DNA of 64,000 nt from Psychrobacter sp. Ps6 (GTDB taxonomy: Bacteria > Pseudomonadota > Gammaproteobacteria > Pseudomonadales > Moraxellaceae). The position numbers and the translations under genes were made by a program. The notes beneath the pieces were generated by a model, which was given only the letters and a program-made list of their open reading frames with translations, made no database searches and had not been told where the DNA came from. The stretch lies in assembly GCF_022129235.1 (NCBI RefSeq), contig NZ_JADQAI010000010.1:1-64000 (forward strand), in the 5' to 3' direction. Position 1 is the first letter of the stretch. Every line of letters begins with the position of its first letter. Of the stretch, positions 35,936 through 45,469 are shown piece by piece.

Positions 35936-38380
35936 TTAGACTCCATTTAACCTTTCTATATCCTGCTCTAAAAGATAACTACTCTCTTCAGGAACACCCG
36001 ATAAATCTAAGGTCTCCCATATTCGTAGTAAGCTATCGTTGATATCTTCAATCTTATCAGAACGTGTATCATATCGACCACAGACTTTACCAATACGGAA
36101 TACTTTAGTAGCTAACAAATGGTCAAGTGCTTCTGCCATCGTGCCACCGCAAGCCATATAGACAGGAATAAACTTACGAGCTTGGTTTTGCAAGCGATTA
36201 CCCCAGCTAACTTTAATTTTAAGTAGGTTTTTTTGCAATTCGCTCTCTAATAACAACTCGAATATATCATCGACATCTGACTGATATTTTGTAATAGCTT
36301 GTTCAAAACGTTCTATCAAACTGCTATAGGAGTATTGAGTATTGTCCACCGTATTATCGAAAGTAAGTTTCTCACTTCTGTGTATTTCCATAACGTGGGC
36401 TCTATCATAGGTTTTGTCAGCAAACTCTTTGGTTGTTTCATCGTGGTTTGCAGTGCCTATAAACCATACATTTTTAGGTATCTCTAAGGTCCGACCATTT
36501 TTAAATAGCAAGGGTGCATCATGATGTGAGCTATCTAATAAGTTTATTTTTGCGATATCAGATGTTTCTAGTAGAGACAAAAAGTCAGCAAAATACTGTT
36601 CAGGTTGGGATAAGTTCATTTCATCTAATAAAATTATTTGTAGAGTATTCTGAAATCGCGGTTGTTGAGCACGGTATAAAGCTTGTAATGCTTCTTTGGC
36701 ATAGAATTTTTTCTCAAACGCGTTGTAGTGGCCTAATAAATCTTCTCTATCACGCCAGCCTGCTTGTACTCGAATCACCTCGCAATAAAGTTCATTATCA
36801 TTATCGGGTGGGTTATTAATCGCTTTTGCAAAGGCACGAGCTAAGCTGGTCTTCCCTGTACCAGAGATACCTTGCAAAATATGTAGCTTGCTCATTGACA
36901 GTCCAGCAATAAATAGCCGTATGTCTTTATTAGTGTAATAAAGCCCTTGATTGGCAATGCGGGCACGCATAAGGTTTGAGAATTCCTCTAAGCTTGGCAC
37001 GGCTTGCAAGCCACTTGCTAGATTACTGAATTTTTCATCCATGTCACTAAGTAGCGCAAATGGCAGTGCGCCTTTTTGAGCATCTTCTAAGTCATCAATT
37101 TGACTTTTTAATTGTTCAATACTAATATTCAAAACTCTTTTATGTTCTTCTAATATTCGTTTTTCTTGTAGCAAATTTTGACGTTCAAGTGCGCTTAATC
37201 GAGTGTTATTAAGTTCACTCTGAGCCTCGGCATAGCGTGCTTTTAAGTCTTCTAACTGACTTAGTGTGTCATCTAATCTTTCTTCTAATCTTTCATTATC
37301 TTCTATTAAGCCATCTTCATAACGTTCACTTAGTTCATGCTTAAGCTCTCTATTCTTCTGTCTAAGTCGGTTTAGTTCTTCTTGAACGTTATTGATACCA
37401 TCGTTGTTTAGTTGGCGCTTTAAATCTTCAAATTGAGCATTTTCTTGTGCCATTCTATCTATCTCATTGATTGCCTTTGCTTTACTCTCTATAAGCGCTT
37501 TATTTTCAGCGGTTAATTGAGTTATTTTTGCTTCAAACTTCCGATGAATATGACTTTTTAGCACATTGTTTTGAATGTCTAACTGTGCTTTTGTTTCTTC
37601 TAATTCAGTTTGTGCCAGTTTAAGTGCACTCTCCTGTTCGACTAAATCCAACTTTTGCTTTTGTAAGGCTTTATTGTCATTTTCCTTTCTGGCGTGTAAT
37701 GCTTTTAATAAATCCTGTTCTAAATTATTGGCTCTAATGGTTAATTCTTCTTCTTTTAATACGATTTGTTGTTCACGTTCACTAAGCTGGACATCTTTAT
37801 TATAAATATCTTTTAATCGTTGCTCTATTTGAGCCAGAGATGTTTTTTGTAGTTCACTTAGTTCTTTATTTTTGACTTGTAGCGCTTCTTGTTTTTGACT
37901 CGCAAAACCCAATTCAGCATTAATTTGTTGCTCTTCTAAAACAGATAACTGCTTTTGAAGCTCAAGCTGTTCTTTTTTTAACCCCTTCTTTTCTTCTAGT
38001 AACTGCTGGCGCGCCTTATCAAGCTCTGTTTGCCCTTGAGCTATTGATGCATTATCTTCGTCAAGTTTGGTCTTTTGACGGTATAGATCGCTCTTTTGTT
38101 GTTCTAGAGCTTCAATCTCTTCATTTAGAAGAGTGTTTTTACTTTGGTATTCAGCCGAGTCTTGCTTGTATTGCTGTTCAGCTGCAGTATAAGACTCTAG
38201 GTCAGCTAGCATTTTCTCTCTAAGCTCACTATCCTTTTCCAATAACATTTCTTGTTCTTTATCGACAATCGAACCTGTAACACTTTTTAGAAGCTCTGAT
38301 ATTTTTGTAACCTCTTTATTTGCACTAGGGCTAGGAATTTCAGACTTTACATGGTTATTTTTTCTGTTCTTTCTTGCCAT
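35936..38380 (-). CDS. cnuB: Coiled-coil McrB-family AAA+ GTPase (CoCoNuT CnuB)
   Basis: 814 aa. Residues about 40-445 are almost continuous charged heptads (E/K/Q/L-rich), a very long coiled coil that replaces the DNA-binding domain of ordinary McrB. The AAA+ module follows: Walker A GISGTGKTS (504-512, Lys510), then the McrB-type Walker B LLDEMNLSQPEQYFADFLSLLE (Asp586-Glu587) and the GTANHDETTKEFADKTYDRA sensor region around 640, which corresponds to the McrB NTADRS-type signature. McrB proteins hydrolyse GTP and drive an McrC partner; a coiled-coil McrB next to a DUF2357 McrC is the defining pair of CoCoNuTs. Starts 4 nt after the HEPN gene stop. Confidence 0.85.
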   Translation of the reverse strand: MARKNRKNNHVKSEIPSPSANKEVTKISELLKSVTGSIVDKEQEMLLEKDSELREKMLADLESYTAAEQQYKQDSAEYQSKNTLLNEEIEALEQQKSDLYRQKTKLDEDNASIAQGQTELDKARQQLLEEKKGLKKEQLELQKQLSVLEEQQINAELGFASQKQEALQVKNKELSELQKTSLAQIEQRLKDIYNKDVQLSEREQQIVLKEEELTIRANNLEQDLLKALHARKENDNKALQKQKLDLVEQESALKLAQTELEETKAQLDIQNNVLKSHIHRKFEAKITQLTAENKALIESKAKAINEIDRMAQENAQFEDLKRQLNNDGINNVQEELNRLRQKNRELKHELSERYEDGLIEDNERLEERLDDTLSQLEDLKARYAEAQSELNNTRLSALERQNLLQEKRILEEHKRVLNISIEQLKSQIDDLEDAQKGALPFALLSDMDEKFSNLASGLQAVPSLEEFSNLMRARIANQGLYYTNKDIRLFIAGLSMSKLHILQGISGTGKTSLARAFAKAINNPPDNDNELYCEVIRVQAGWRDREDLLGHYNAFEKKFYAKEALQALYRAQQPRFQNTLQIILLDEMNLSQPEQYFADFLSLLETSDIAKINLLDSSHHDAPLLFKNGRTLEIPKNVWFIGTANHDETTKEFADKTYDRAHVMEIHRSEKLTFDNTVDNTQYSYSSLIERFEQAITKYQSDVDDIFELLLESELQKNLLKIKVSWGNRLQNQARKFIPVYMACGGTMAEALDHLLATKVFRIGKVCGRYDTRSDKIEDINDSLLRIWETLDLSGVPEESSYLLEQDIERLNGV

Positions 38381-38384
38381 AGTG

Positions 38385-39923
38385 CTATGCCTTATCAGTT
38401 AATTGGTTTAAGTAATTTTGAACCCATTGAGTTGTAAATTTTGCCAGATCGAGCGCTGTACTTTGGGTAATATCAGTCTTTGGCCCGTCATGCGAGCTTT
38501 CATTACGGTAATCACATATTTGACTTAAAAATAGCAAGTCAGCATCTAAATCATCGGTAAGTAGCAATGGGTGATTAGAGTAATCAGCAATTGCTAGAAT
38601 ATTTGCCGTTATAATAGGCTTTAAAGAGCTATAGATAGTGGGGTATTTACCCGTTGAAAAACCTATAGCTGACTGTACCGCTCTAACATTACAAGTAGAG
38701 AAAGGTTCTAGACTCTCATCTAGAGCTCTGTTATTTGCTCGTAAAATTAGGGCTTGCAATAAGAATTTTTTATCTGAGGAGTAGGGCAGTATCTTATTAT
38801 GTTGATGTGGGTAAGTGGTCAAAACATGTTTAAAGCAAGCTTCTAATGACTTTTGAGATTGCAATAATAAGTCATCGATATCTGCGCTATAGTTATGTTC
38901 TTCGAGATGTTTTTGTCTGCGCAATAGTTTAGCGAGATGCATATCGAGATTATCAATCTCATTAACATTTGGATATGACGATAATATTTCAAAACGCATT
39001 TCTTCTTGTAAATGCGCCTCAAACTCTTCAATGCTTTGTTTGTCAGACTGATCAAGCCCCATAAATCGTTTAACTTTACTTGCAAAGGGTTTGTTACCCT
39101 GTGCTATGCTGTCATGTAAGTGGATAATCCAGTCATCAGATTGAGTAATATGTAATGGGTCTTGAAGCTGAGAGAAATGCTTTGTATCTATACTGTGCTG
39201 TAGATGAGTAAGGATAAAGTATGGTGTGGGTTGCTTGCTGGCAATATCAAAGTTACCAAGATTGATATTAGAAGTGGCAGTTTTTTTTGAGTCATTACTA
39301 CGGTTACGTAATCTACCACTGGCTACGGCTCTTTTATATAGTTCAAGTGCTTGCCTAAACTCATTCTTAGTTGGTTTGGTAAAACGATATTTTTGAGAGG
39401 TATTTACGATAAAAGGTTCAATGTTTTGTCCTGTGTTTCGATCCGCTTTGATAGTAACGCTATGGTCGTTCTTAACAACATCTAAGTAATTTAGCTTATG
39501 TGCGACAACACGAGGCCAAAGATGACCGTCAATAGCATCTTGGATAATATAACCCAGTTGTGTCTTATAAGAGGGCGTAGCTGTTTTATCTAGTGCCTGC
39601 CAGCCCAATGGTGTAAGATTTATAATGCCCTTGTCACTATTCACGTAACCACGATTAAAAAGTTCATTTATGATAATATCAACAAGTTCAGCATCAATAT
39701 TTAGCCATTGACTCATTTGCATGCGATCACGCTTGTTATACTTTAACAGCTCAAGAATGGTACGTTGAAAAAAGTTGAAGTTATCTTCTTTGTCCGCGAT
39801 GGGGGTTATTACTTCCCACAGCCAGACTGGAAGAAATGCCATGTTATGTCTATCATTGGTATTTAGATCCTTCATATCGCTATTGCTATAGAAAGATAGG
39901 TAATTATCAGAAAATTTGTCCAT
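38385..39923 (-). CDS. Winged-helix protein with C-terminal HEPN RNase motif
   Basis: No named family recognised, 512 aa from ATG 39923. GAGGTGA just upstream decides this start over the GTG at 39929. Residues about 48-112 look like a winged helix-turn-helix (QRTILELLKYNKRDRMQMSQWL then ELFNRGYVNSDKGIINLTPLG). The C-terminal 110 residues are helical and end with YRNESSHDG: Arg473-Asn474-x3-His478 is the R-x4-H motif (with the usual polar residue after Arg) of HEPN ribonucleases, placed between two helices as the family requires. It overlaps the helicase stop by 17 nt and is followed by the GTPase gene after 4 nt, so it is an integral subunit. RNase activity is inference from the motif. Confidence 0.7.
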   Translation of the reverse strand: MDKFSDNYLSFYSNSDMKDLNTNDRHNMAFLPVWLWEVITPIADKEDNFNFFQRTILELLKYNKRDRMQMSQWLNIDAELVDIIINELFNRGYVNSDKGIINLTPLGWQALDKTATPSYKTQLGYIIQDAIDGHLWPRVVAHKLNYLDVVKNDHSVTIKADRNTGQNIEPFIVNTSQKYRFTKPTKNEFRQALELYKRAVASGRLRNRSNDSKKTATSNINLGNFDIASKQPTPYFILTHLQHSIDTKHFSQLQDPLHITQSDDWIIHLHDSIAQGNKPFASKVKRFMGLDQSDKQSIEEFEAHLQEEMRFEILSSYPNVNEIDNLDMHLAKLLRRQKHLEEHNYSADIDDLLLQSQKSLEACFKHVLTTYPHQHNKILPYSSDKKFLLQALILRANNRALDESLEPFSTCNVRAVQSAIGFSTGKYPTIYSSLKPIITANILAIADYSNHPLLLTDDLDADLLFLSQICDYRNESSHDGPKTDITQSTALDLAKFTTQWVQNYLNQLTDKA

Positions 39924-42900
39924 AATCACCTCGACATAGTTGGCTCATAGCTGTTAAAGATGGAATGTGTTGTTCTGTTAATGGATGCTCAGCTAACATT
40001 AAGTCACCTGCGATAATAATCAAACTTCTTTGTCGACTAAAAGCCACGTTAAGGCGATTATCTACACGCAAAAAGCCATAGAGCGAATTGAGTTGAGGTT
40101 CAGTCATCTCATAGCCCCTATTTTTTGTTACGGTTTTTAAGTCATTAGGTAGCGTGCGTACAAGTGACAATAACACCACATCAAACTCTTTACCTTGAAA
40201 TGAATCTACTGTACCCACTCGCAAACGCTCATCACCTATATGACTGCCTTTAGTCAGTTGTTGATAGTCAGGATGTACTTCGTTGTTTAGAATCAAATCA
40301 AGCTTTTGCATTTCTTGCATTAGAGCGCTTCTTTGATCTCCATAAAAGGTGATCACACCGACACTTATTTCTGGATTTTCATCTAGAATGCGTTTTGTCT
40401 CTTGGGAAATCCAAATAGCTTCATTCATATTTCTTCTCTTATTACCTTTTTGAGTACCTTCAATATGTTGCCAGTGACATACCATGCCTTCGTATCCAGA
40501 TATGTCATGAATAAAGTCAGTAGTGGGTCTACCTGACTTAAGCTTAGATAGCCCATGATTTTCGTAAAAATTTTTGCTAATAAAATCTCCAAGCACTGGA
40601 TGCATACGGAATTGCTCATCAAGCATTACTACTCGTTTTGGTTGCCCGTCCTCTTTCTCTAGCTGGGTTAAGTTCTTTACCATTCTTTGAAATAAGCTGT
40701 CGCGTAGCATTTCGCTTTGCAAGCTGTCCCAGTCATCTTCTTCTACCATTTGGGTTTCCACGGCATCATCAAGCATATGCGGCAGTTGTCTATGATCTCC
40801 TACCAATACAATCCGTCTATTTGCCATAGCCATTGGTATCATAAGATCTAATGGTGTGGCACGTGCAGCCTCATCCACAATGACATTTTCAAAGTTAATG
40901 TTGGAATCTTGGCTAAGTTGAGTTAAGCGTCTCATGTCTTGGCTGGCTGATTTTTGACAAGTGGCCGCATAGACAGAGGTATAGTGGGCGATTGTTTCGT
41001 CTACTTTGTTATCATCAGTAGCGACTGTTTCACGAAATTGCTTTAAAGCCAAAAGATACCCTAATGTATGCGACTCGCTAATTTTTTTAGTCATTTGAGT
41101 ATCAAGTTCATCTAACCTATCGCAATCACTAGCAGTTAGTATGCTTTGTATATTCAATGGTCTAAAGTCAGGTAAGCTCTTATCTAATAAAGTATCTTTC
41201 AGTTGCTGTAATGGTATTAGATCAGCGTCTGAAGGAGGGGGGATTTGCATATGACCAAAGTTATCTAATATTTGAAGTTTATCTTCTGATATGAGCTGAG
41301 TGTCTGGATTATCATTTTGTAATAATGTTAAGTAGGCGCTTAACTCCGCGCAACGTTGGATTCCATCATCGGCAAAACTTGAAGCAGAGGTTCGAAGTGC
41401 CCAAATATTAGGTATACAGTTTTGTAATAATGAAGGAGAAAAGTAAGACTGCTCTAACGTAAAGCCTTCCCACCATAAGCGCCAATCATGAGACGGTACA
41501 ATATGATAATACGTATTAAAGTCTGTCAAGATTCGGTTGATCTCTATTTTACTGCGCTCTTTTATATCTCTAGCACCCAAACGCAAGTTTAGGGTTGCAT
41601 GCTTTAATGAATCGAGTAATGTTAACGCATAACAATCGTCTATCTCTTGAGTTAAAACATCCTGTGTAGAATTACGCCATTTTTGGATAGGCAGATTGAC
41701 GTCTTTTTGTCCTACGTTGTCTTGATACTTACTACCAACACGTAGACCAGGTAAGCCTAATACCTGTGTTCGGCTATTGGCGTTATCAACTGCATCATGT
41801 TGATAGCTGGTTAACAGGATGGAACGTTGAACTGGCGTATCATCCTTTGCTTTTTCTTCTACGATTCGCTGTTGAATAGCAGCGATGACTTGAGTCTTTC
41901 CTGTACCAGGTGGTCCGATAATAACAGTAACATCAGTACTGTTTAAAGCCGTTTCAATGGCTTGTTGCTGTCTGCGAGTAGGTGGGCCCGCTTTAAATAG
42001 AGTTTTTACCTGTGGACTATGCCATCTTAATTTGCGAGACTTTTTGATAGTGGGTACAGCAATACCTTGCATTAAATAGTCTAAACTTGGCATTGGATTA
42101 TGATGATGACTAATTTGCTCTAAGGCTAGAACCTGACGTTGGCGTTGAACTTGAGTTGAATAAATTGATAAAAATAGAAAGCTATTACCGTGTTTATCGA
42201 CAGGTTTTTTTTTCTCACGAAATCCTGTGTATTTAATAGTCAAGTATCCTGAATCACTGTCAATATCAACGATTTCACATTTCCAAGGTTCTTCTAGAGC
42301 TTTCTTGTGGTCAGCTTTACTGCTATTCCCAGGGCTGCTGTTACTTAGCCACTCTGGCAATGTCGATGCTATCTGAAATACATGGTTTTCTTTATCATTA
42401 CTTTGAATACTTGCCTGTAATGCTTCGGCAAATTTTTTTAATTGCTCTTTGTTTACACTAAGACGAGACAAATTTTGTTGCTCTAAAATTTTGTCATCTA
42501 GTATTTTTAAATAGTTAAATTTTTGCGCATTTATGACAACTTTTTGCCATTGTAGATCACTATATTTTTGCCATACTTTGATATAGTTACCATGGGTGTT
42601 TTTACTATCTTTGAGCGCAGTTTTATAATGAGGCTGATTGAGCTTTTGCGCCTGAGAGTTATCAAAGAAAACAATATTACCCTGTATCGCGCTTAATTCA
42701 ATATTATCACTATGTGGATTAAATGGTCTGATTCTTTGTATATTCCATTGGTTATTTGATACTTTAATATCAAGGATATGTGCTTTACCTACTAGACTTA
42801 AAGTATCATCAGTAGAATTTTGATTTAGGAAGGTTATAAATAGTGCTGTAGTATAAGAATGAGAAGTCTCTACAAATGATACATTCTCAGTGATTAGAAA

Positions 42901-43311
42901 GTTCTCTTCTAACCATACTATAGCTAAATTGACGTCATTATCTCCAATATGTTTTTGGTTTTTGAGTTGCTCAACGATGTATTCACTGATACCAAGATTA
43001 AAATTTTCCCCGTCTACTCGAACTATTTCATCTTTAAGGGGTGTTGCCATTAGCCAAAGTGCATCGGTCTCTTGTTTGACTAATGACCACAATAGATTGT
43101 GCTGTTGAATATATAGTTTAGCATGAACAGCTGTCTTATCAGCAGACTGTATATTCTCTAGGGTAGTTACTGTGCCACCTTGAGCTAAGTACAGAGATTC
43201 GCCTTCTACCCATACGTTTACTGGTTTTTCCTCTATCAATCTGACGCTATCATCAATGAGGGTTGCTTCAAACAACTCACTGGAGTTGATTCTAAGTTCA
43301 AATAAGTTCAT
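39907..43311 (-). CDS. cnuH: UPF1-like SF1 helicase (CoCoNuT CnuH)
   Basis: 1134 aa. The first 430 residues are beta-rich and unlike other proteins I can name. The helicase core has motif I GPPGTGKTQ (466-474, Lys472), motif II VDEAARATP (Asp813-Glu814), motif III LVGDHRQLPHML, motif IV-like LDEQFRMHP, motif V VGTVDSFQGKEFDVVLLSLVR and motif VI LNVAFSRQRSLIIIAGD. This is superfamily 1B of the UPF1/Dna2 type, which includes 5'-3' RNA/DNA helicases. A long helical insertion (about 560-800) splits motifs I and II. It starts 6 nt after the kinase stop and its end overlaps the HEPN gene. DNA2-like or RNA-directed activity cannot be told apart here. Confidence 0.85.
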   Translation of the reverse strand: MNLFELRINSSELFEATLIDDSVRLIEEKPVNVWVEGESLYLAQGGTVTTLENIQSADKTAVHAKLYIQQHNLLWSLVKQETDALWLMATPLKDEIVRVDGENFNLGISEYIVEQLKNQKHIGDNDVNLAIVWLEENFLITENVSFVETSHSYTTALFITFLNQNSTDDTLSLVGKAHILDIKVSNNQWNIQRIRPFNPHSDNIELSAIQGNIVFFDNSQAQKLNQPHYKTALKDSKNTHGNYIKVWQKYSDLQWQKVVINAQKFNYLKILDDKILEQQNLSRLSVNKEQLKKFAEALQASIQSNDKENHVFQIASTLPEWLSNSSPGNSSKADHKKALEEPWKCEIVDIDSDSGYLTIKYTGFREKKKPVDKHGNSFLFLSIYSTQVQRQRQVLALEQISHHHNPMPSLDYLMQGIAVPTIKKSRKLRWHSPQVKTLFKAGPPTRRQQQAIETALNSTDVTVIIGPPGTGKTQVIAAIQQRIVEEKAKDDTPVQRSILLTSYQHDAVDNANSRTQVLGLPGLRVGSKYQDNVGQKDVNLPIQKWRNSTQDVLTQEIDDCYALTLLDSLKHATLNLRLGARDIKERSKIEINRILTDFNTYYHIVPSHDWRLWWEGFTLEQSYFSPSLLQNCIPNIWALRTSASSFADDGIQRCAELSAYLTLLQNDNPDTQLISEDKLQILDNFGHMQIPPPSDADLIPLQQLKDTLLDKSLPDFRPLNIQSILTASDCDRLDELDTQMTKKISESHTLGYLLALKQFRETVATDDNKVDETIAHYTSVYAATCQKSASQDMRRLTQLSQDSNINFENVIVDEAARATPLDLMIPMAMANRRIVLVGDHRQLPHMLDDAVETQMVEEDDWDSLQSEMLRDSLFQRMVKNLTQLEKEDGQPKRVVMLDEQFRMHPVLGDFISKNFYENHGLSKLKSGRPTTDFIHDISGYEGMVCHWQHIEGTQKGNKRRNMNEAIWISQETKRILDENPEISVGVITFYGDQRSALMQEMQKLDLILNNEVHPDYQQLTKGSHIGDERLRVGTVDSFQGKEFDVVLLSLVRTLPNDLKTVTKNRGYEMTEPQLNSLYGFLRVDNRLNVAFSRQRSLIIIAGDLMLAEHPLTEQHIPSLTAMSQLCRGDYGQIF

Positions 43312-43317
43312 TTATAT

Positions 43318-44763
43318 CTACCAGATAAAACGCCAAAAAAAGTATGAAGTATTGTCAGTACTGCTAGAGGAAGATGATATTTTCAGTGCATAAAAATCAT
43401 TTCGTTTAATTGCTATTTTCAGTAAACGAGTCTTCTTAATATCTACTGTTTTATTATCTTTTAGCCTGATAATTGTAATAGTTTCATTATTTTTTGGTGT
43501 TATATGAAGGCCGTCATCAGTGAGCTTGAGTTCACACCAAGGTGATAGTTTTGTTAAGTCAAAGCGGCTGTAAGGTTCGGTATACAGATATTTGTCATAA
43601 TTCAAGCTAATGATTGAAGTATTATGACAGTCTATATCTTGACTACTAGTATCGTCTATTTGTTCAGTCGTATAAAAGAACTGTGATATGGATAAGGAGT
43701 ATGGTTCGTTAGACTCACCACAAAAAAAGCATTGCCTATCATTATTAGCGACAAAACTACTCTGAAAATGCTCACCTTGACAGGGCTGATGTTGACAGTA
43801 CATTAGTATCTGAAGCGTTTTATTTAGTTCGTGGTGCCATTCATTCATACTAGGCCTAAGGTATAGGCCACTACGTAGTCTACTATCAGCAAAACAACGT
43901 TTAAACAGTTCAAATAGGTCATCATTAATTAATTCATTCAGTGGCATACCTGCGCCATTGTGCTCATTACTATCATCTTCTGGATCAAATATCCAAGCGT
44001 AAGCTCCTTGTTCAACTTGCTCATCGACCACATCGGAATCTTCATCATCATAAGCATCTTCCACACCGATACCTTCATTATATGGATGATTATGAGCAAG
44101 TAGTTGCTGTGCTATGACAGCAAAAGCCCAACAGTCTGTCCAAGAACTGTTTTCTGACTCATTTCTTAGGACTTCTGGAGCGCCATAGCCAGGCGTGTAG
44201 TAAGAAGCAGCGTGCGAACTTTCCTGCGTTTTGATATTGTCAGCATCTATCAGCCACACCTCATTATGATCATAAGATGTAGACACATAGATATTGTCTG
44301 GTGATAAGTCGCCATAACACAAGCCTTTGCCATGAAGCTGGGCTAACGTTTGGGCTAGTTGTATTAATAATTTTATCCGTCTGGCTAATCCACCAGTGTC
44401 ACGATAAGCGTCTGCCATGCTAACGTTGATAGAACTATCTTGAATACGCTTTATTTGCTGAGTAAGCGATTCGAGGTTATCCATTAACTCCATGACATAG
44501 CCGACACGATTTTTTAATTTAAGTACGGCTATAGGTAGAGCGATATTTAAATCTCGTATGGGCCTACGTACCACCCATTGTATTTTTGCAAATTCTTGAT
44601 GTCTTTTGACGTCACTATCTATAGGGTTGGTTATTTTTACAATCAGATTATGATGATTGGTAGTGAATACTTGACCTTGCCCGCCTTGCCCAAGTTTGCT
44701 TGTTAATTCGTAGACGGTGCCATGAGTATCTTTAACTTCCTTATTCTTTTGTGCTACTGCCAT
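43318..44763 (-). CDS. TerY-P-type Ser/Thr protein kinase with zinc-binding tail
   Basis: 481 aa. The N-terminal kinase domain has a Gly-rich loop LGQGGQGQV (24-32), Lys43, a catalytic loop YGDLSPDN (Asp152, Asn157; the usual HRD is YGD) and a metal-binding DAD in LIDADN (Asp173, replacing DFG). TPGYGAPEVL is the activation-segment end. These are typical of the TerY-P kinase family. After residue 250 comes an acidic stretch, then Cys pairs (CQHQPC and CFFC, about 344-370) that probably bind zinc, and a C-terminal beta-rich part. Together with the phosphatase and vWA protein it forms the TerY-P phospho-switch triad. Its start overlaps the phosphatase gene by 23 nt. Confidence 0.85.
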   Translation of the reverse strand: MAVAQKNKEVKDTHGTVYELTSKLGQGGQGQVFTTNHHNLIVKITNPIDSDVKRHQEFAKIQWVVRRPIRDLNIALPIAVLKLKNRVGYVMELMDNLESLTQQIKRIQDSSINVSMADAYRDTGGLARRIKLLIQLAQTLAQLHGKGLCYGDLSPDNIYVSTSYDHNEVWLIDADNIKTQESSHAASYYTPGYGAPEVLRNESENSSWTDCWAFAVIAQQLLAHNHPYNEGIGVEDAYDDEDSDVVDEQVEQGAYAWIFDPEDDSNEHNGAGMPLNELINDDLFELFKRCFADSRLRSGLYLRPSMNEWHHELNKTLQILMYCQHQPCQGEHFQSSFVANNDRQCFFCGESNEPYSLSISQFFYTTEQIDDTSSQDIDCHNTSIISLNYDKYLYTEPYSRFDLTKLSPWCELKLTDDGLHITPKNNETITIIRLKDNKTVDIKKTRLLKIAIKRNDFYALKISSSSSSTDNTSYFFWRFIW

Positions 44764-45469
44764 GTTGTTTTTTCCAAATAATTACCCCAATACTTTTATC
44801 ATCACTATGATGAGGGGTTTGCCAATTATTGAGCTCATTAATTAGGTATTTCTTACCTTGACGAGGGCTAATAGCTATGAATTTACCAGACAGAAAATCT
44901 AAAAATTGTTGAGGCTTATCTATATCATCACTAATTCCATCTGTCATTAATGTAATTGTGGCACCAAAATCTAATTGAATTTCTCGGTAAGTCCAATCTT
45001 GCCAACGTATTGAATATCCTAAAGCAGTTGTTTCATTACCAAACATATTGTCAGATTTTTCATGATTAACGCCGAAAGTATCTGTCATATAGTAAATAGC
45101 ACCGTCACCTAGCTGAAAAAGCCTTACTTTCCCTGAGGAGTCTCCCCAAGCAAACAGGCATGTTGTGGCGGCATCTTTAGGAGAGGTACGAGGAAGATAA
45201 TCTTTCAAGTACATTAGCCATTGCTGGTATATTCTTTTTACTACACTTTTTTCAGGCTCATTGAAATTGGTCTCACGTAAGGTAGTACACACTGCTTTAC
45301 ACGCAAGATATGAGCCAAGGGAGGCATAAGGACGAGAACCCATACCATCACAAACGACTACTAACCAATGAGCACGCCAAACACGCTTCAAAATAGCATC
45401 TTGATTACGTTTAGATTCACGATGGTTTTTTGGCCCTCGAACAGTAGCTATAGATATATTTACATTCAC
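44741..45469 (-). CDS. PP2C-family protein phosphatase (TerY-P triad)
   Basis: Metal-dependent Ser/Thr phosphatase, 242 aa, one catalytic domain only. Conserved metal ligands are visible in KRNQDAIL (Asp24), VVCDGMGSRP (Asp41, Gly42) and LMTDGISDDI, with FQLGDGAIYY between them. It would reverse the phosphorylation made by the kinase that follows. GTG start; its first base is the last base of the vWA stop codon, so translation is coupled, and its 3' end overlaps the kinase gene by 23 nt. Confidence 0.88.
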   Translation of the reverse strand: MNVNISIATVRGPKNHRESKRNQDAILKRVWRAHWLVVVCDGMGSRPYASLGSYLACKAVCTTLRETNFNEPEKSVVKRIYQQWLMYLKDYLPRTSPKDAATTCLFAWGDSSGKVRLFQLGDGAIYYMTDTFGVNHEKSDNMFGNETTALGYSIRWQDWTYREIQLDFGATITLMTDGISDDIDKPQQFLDFLSGKFIAISPRQGKKYLINELNNWQTPHHSDDKSIGVIIWKKQHGSSTKE

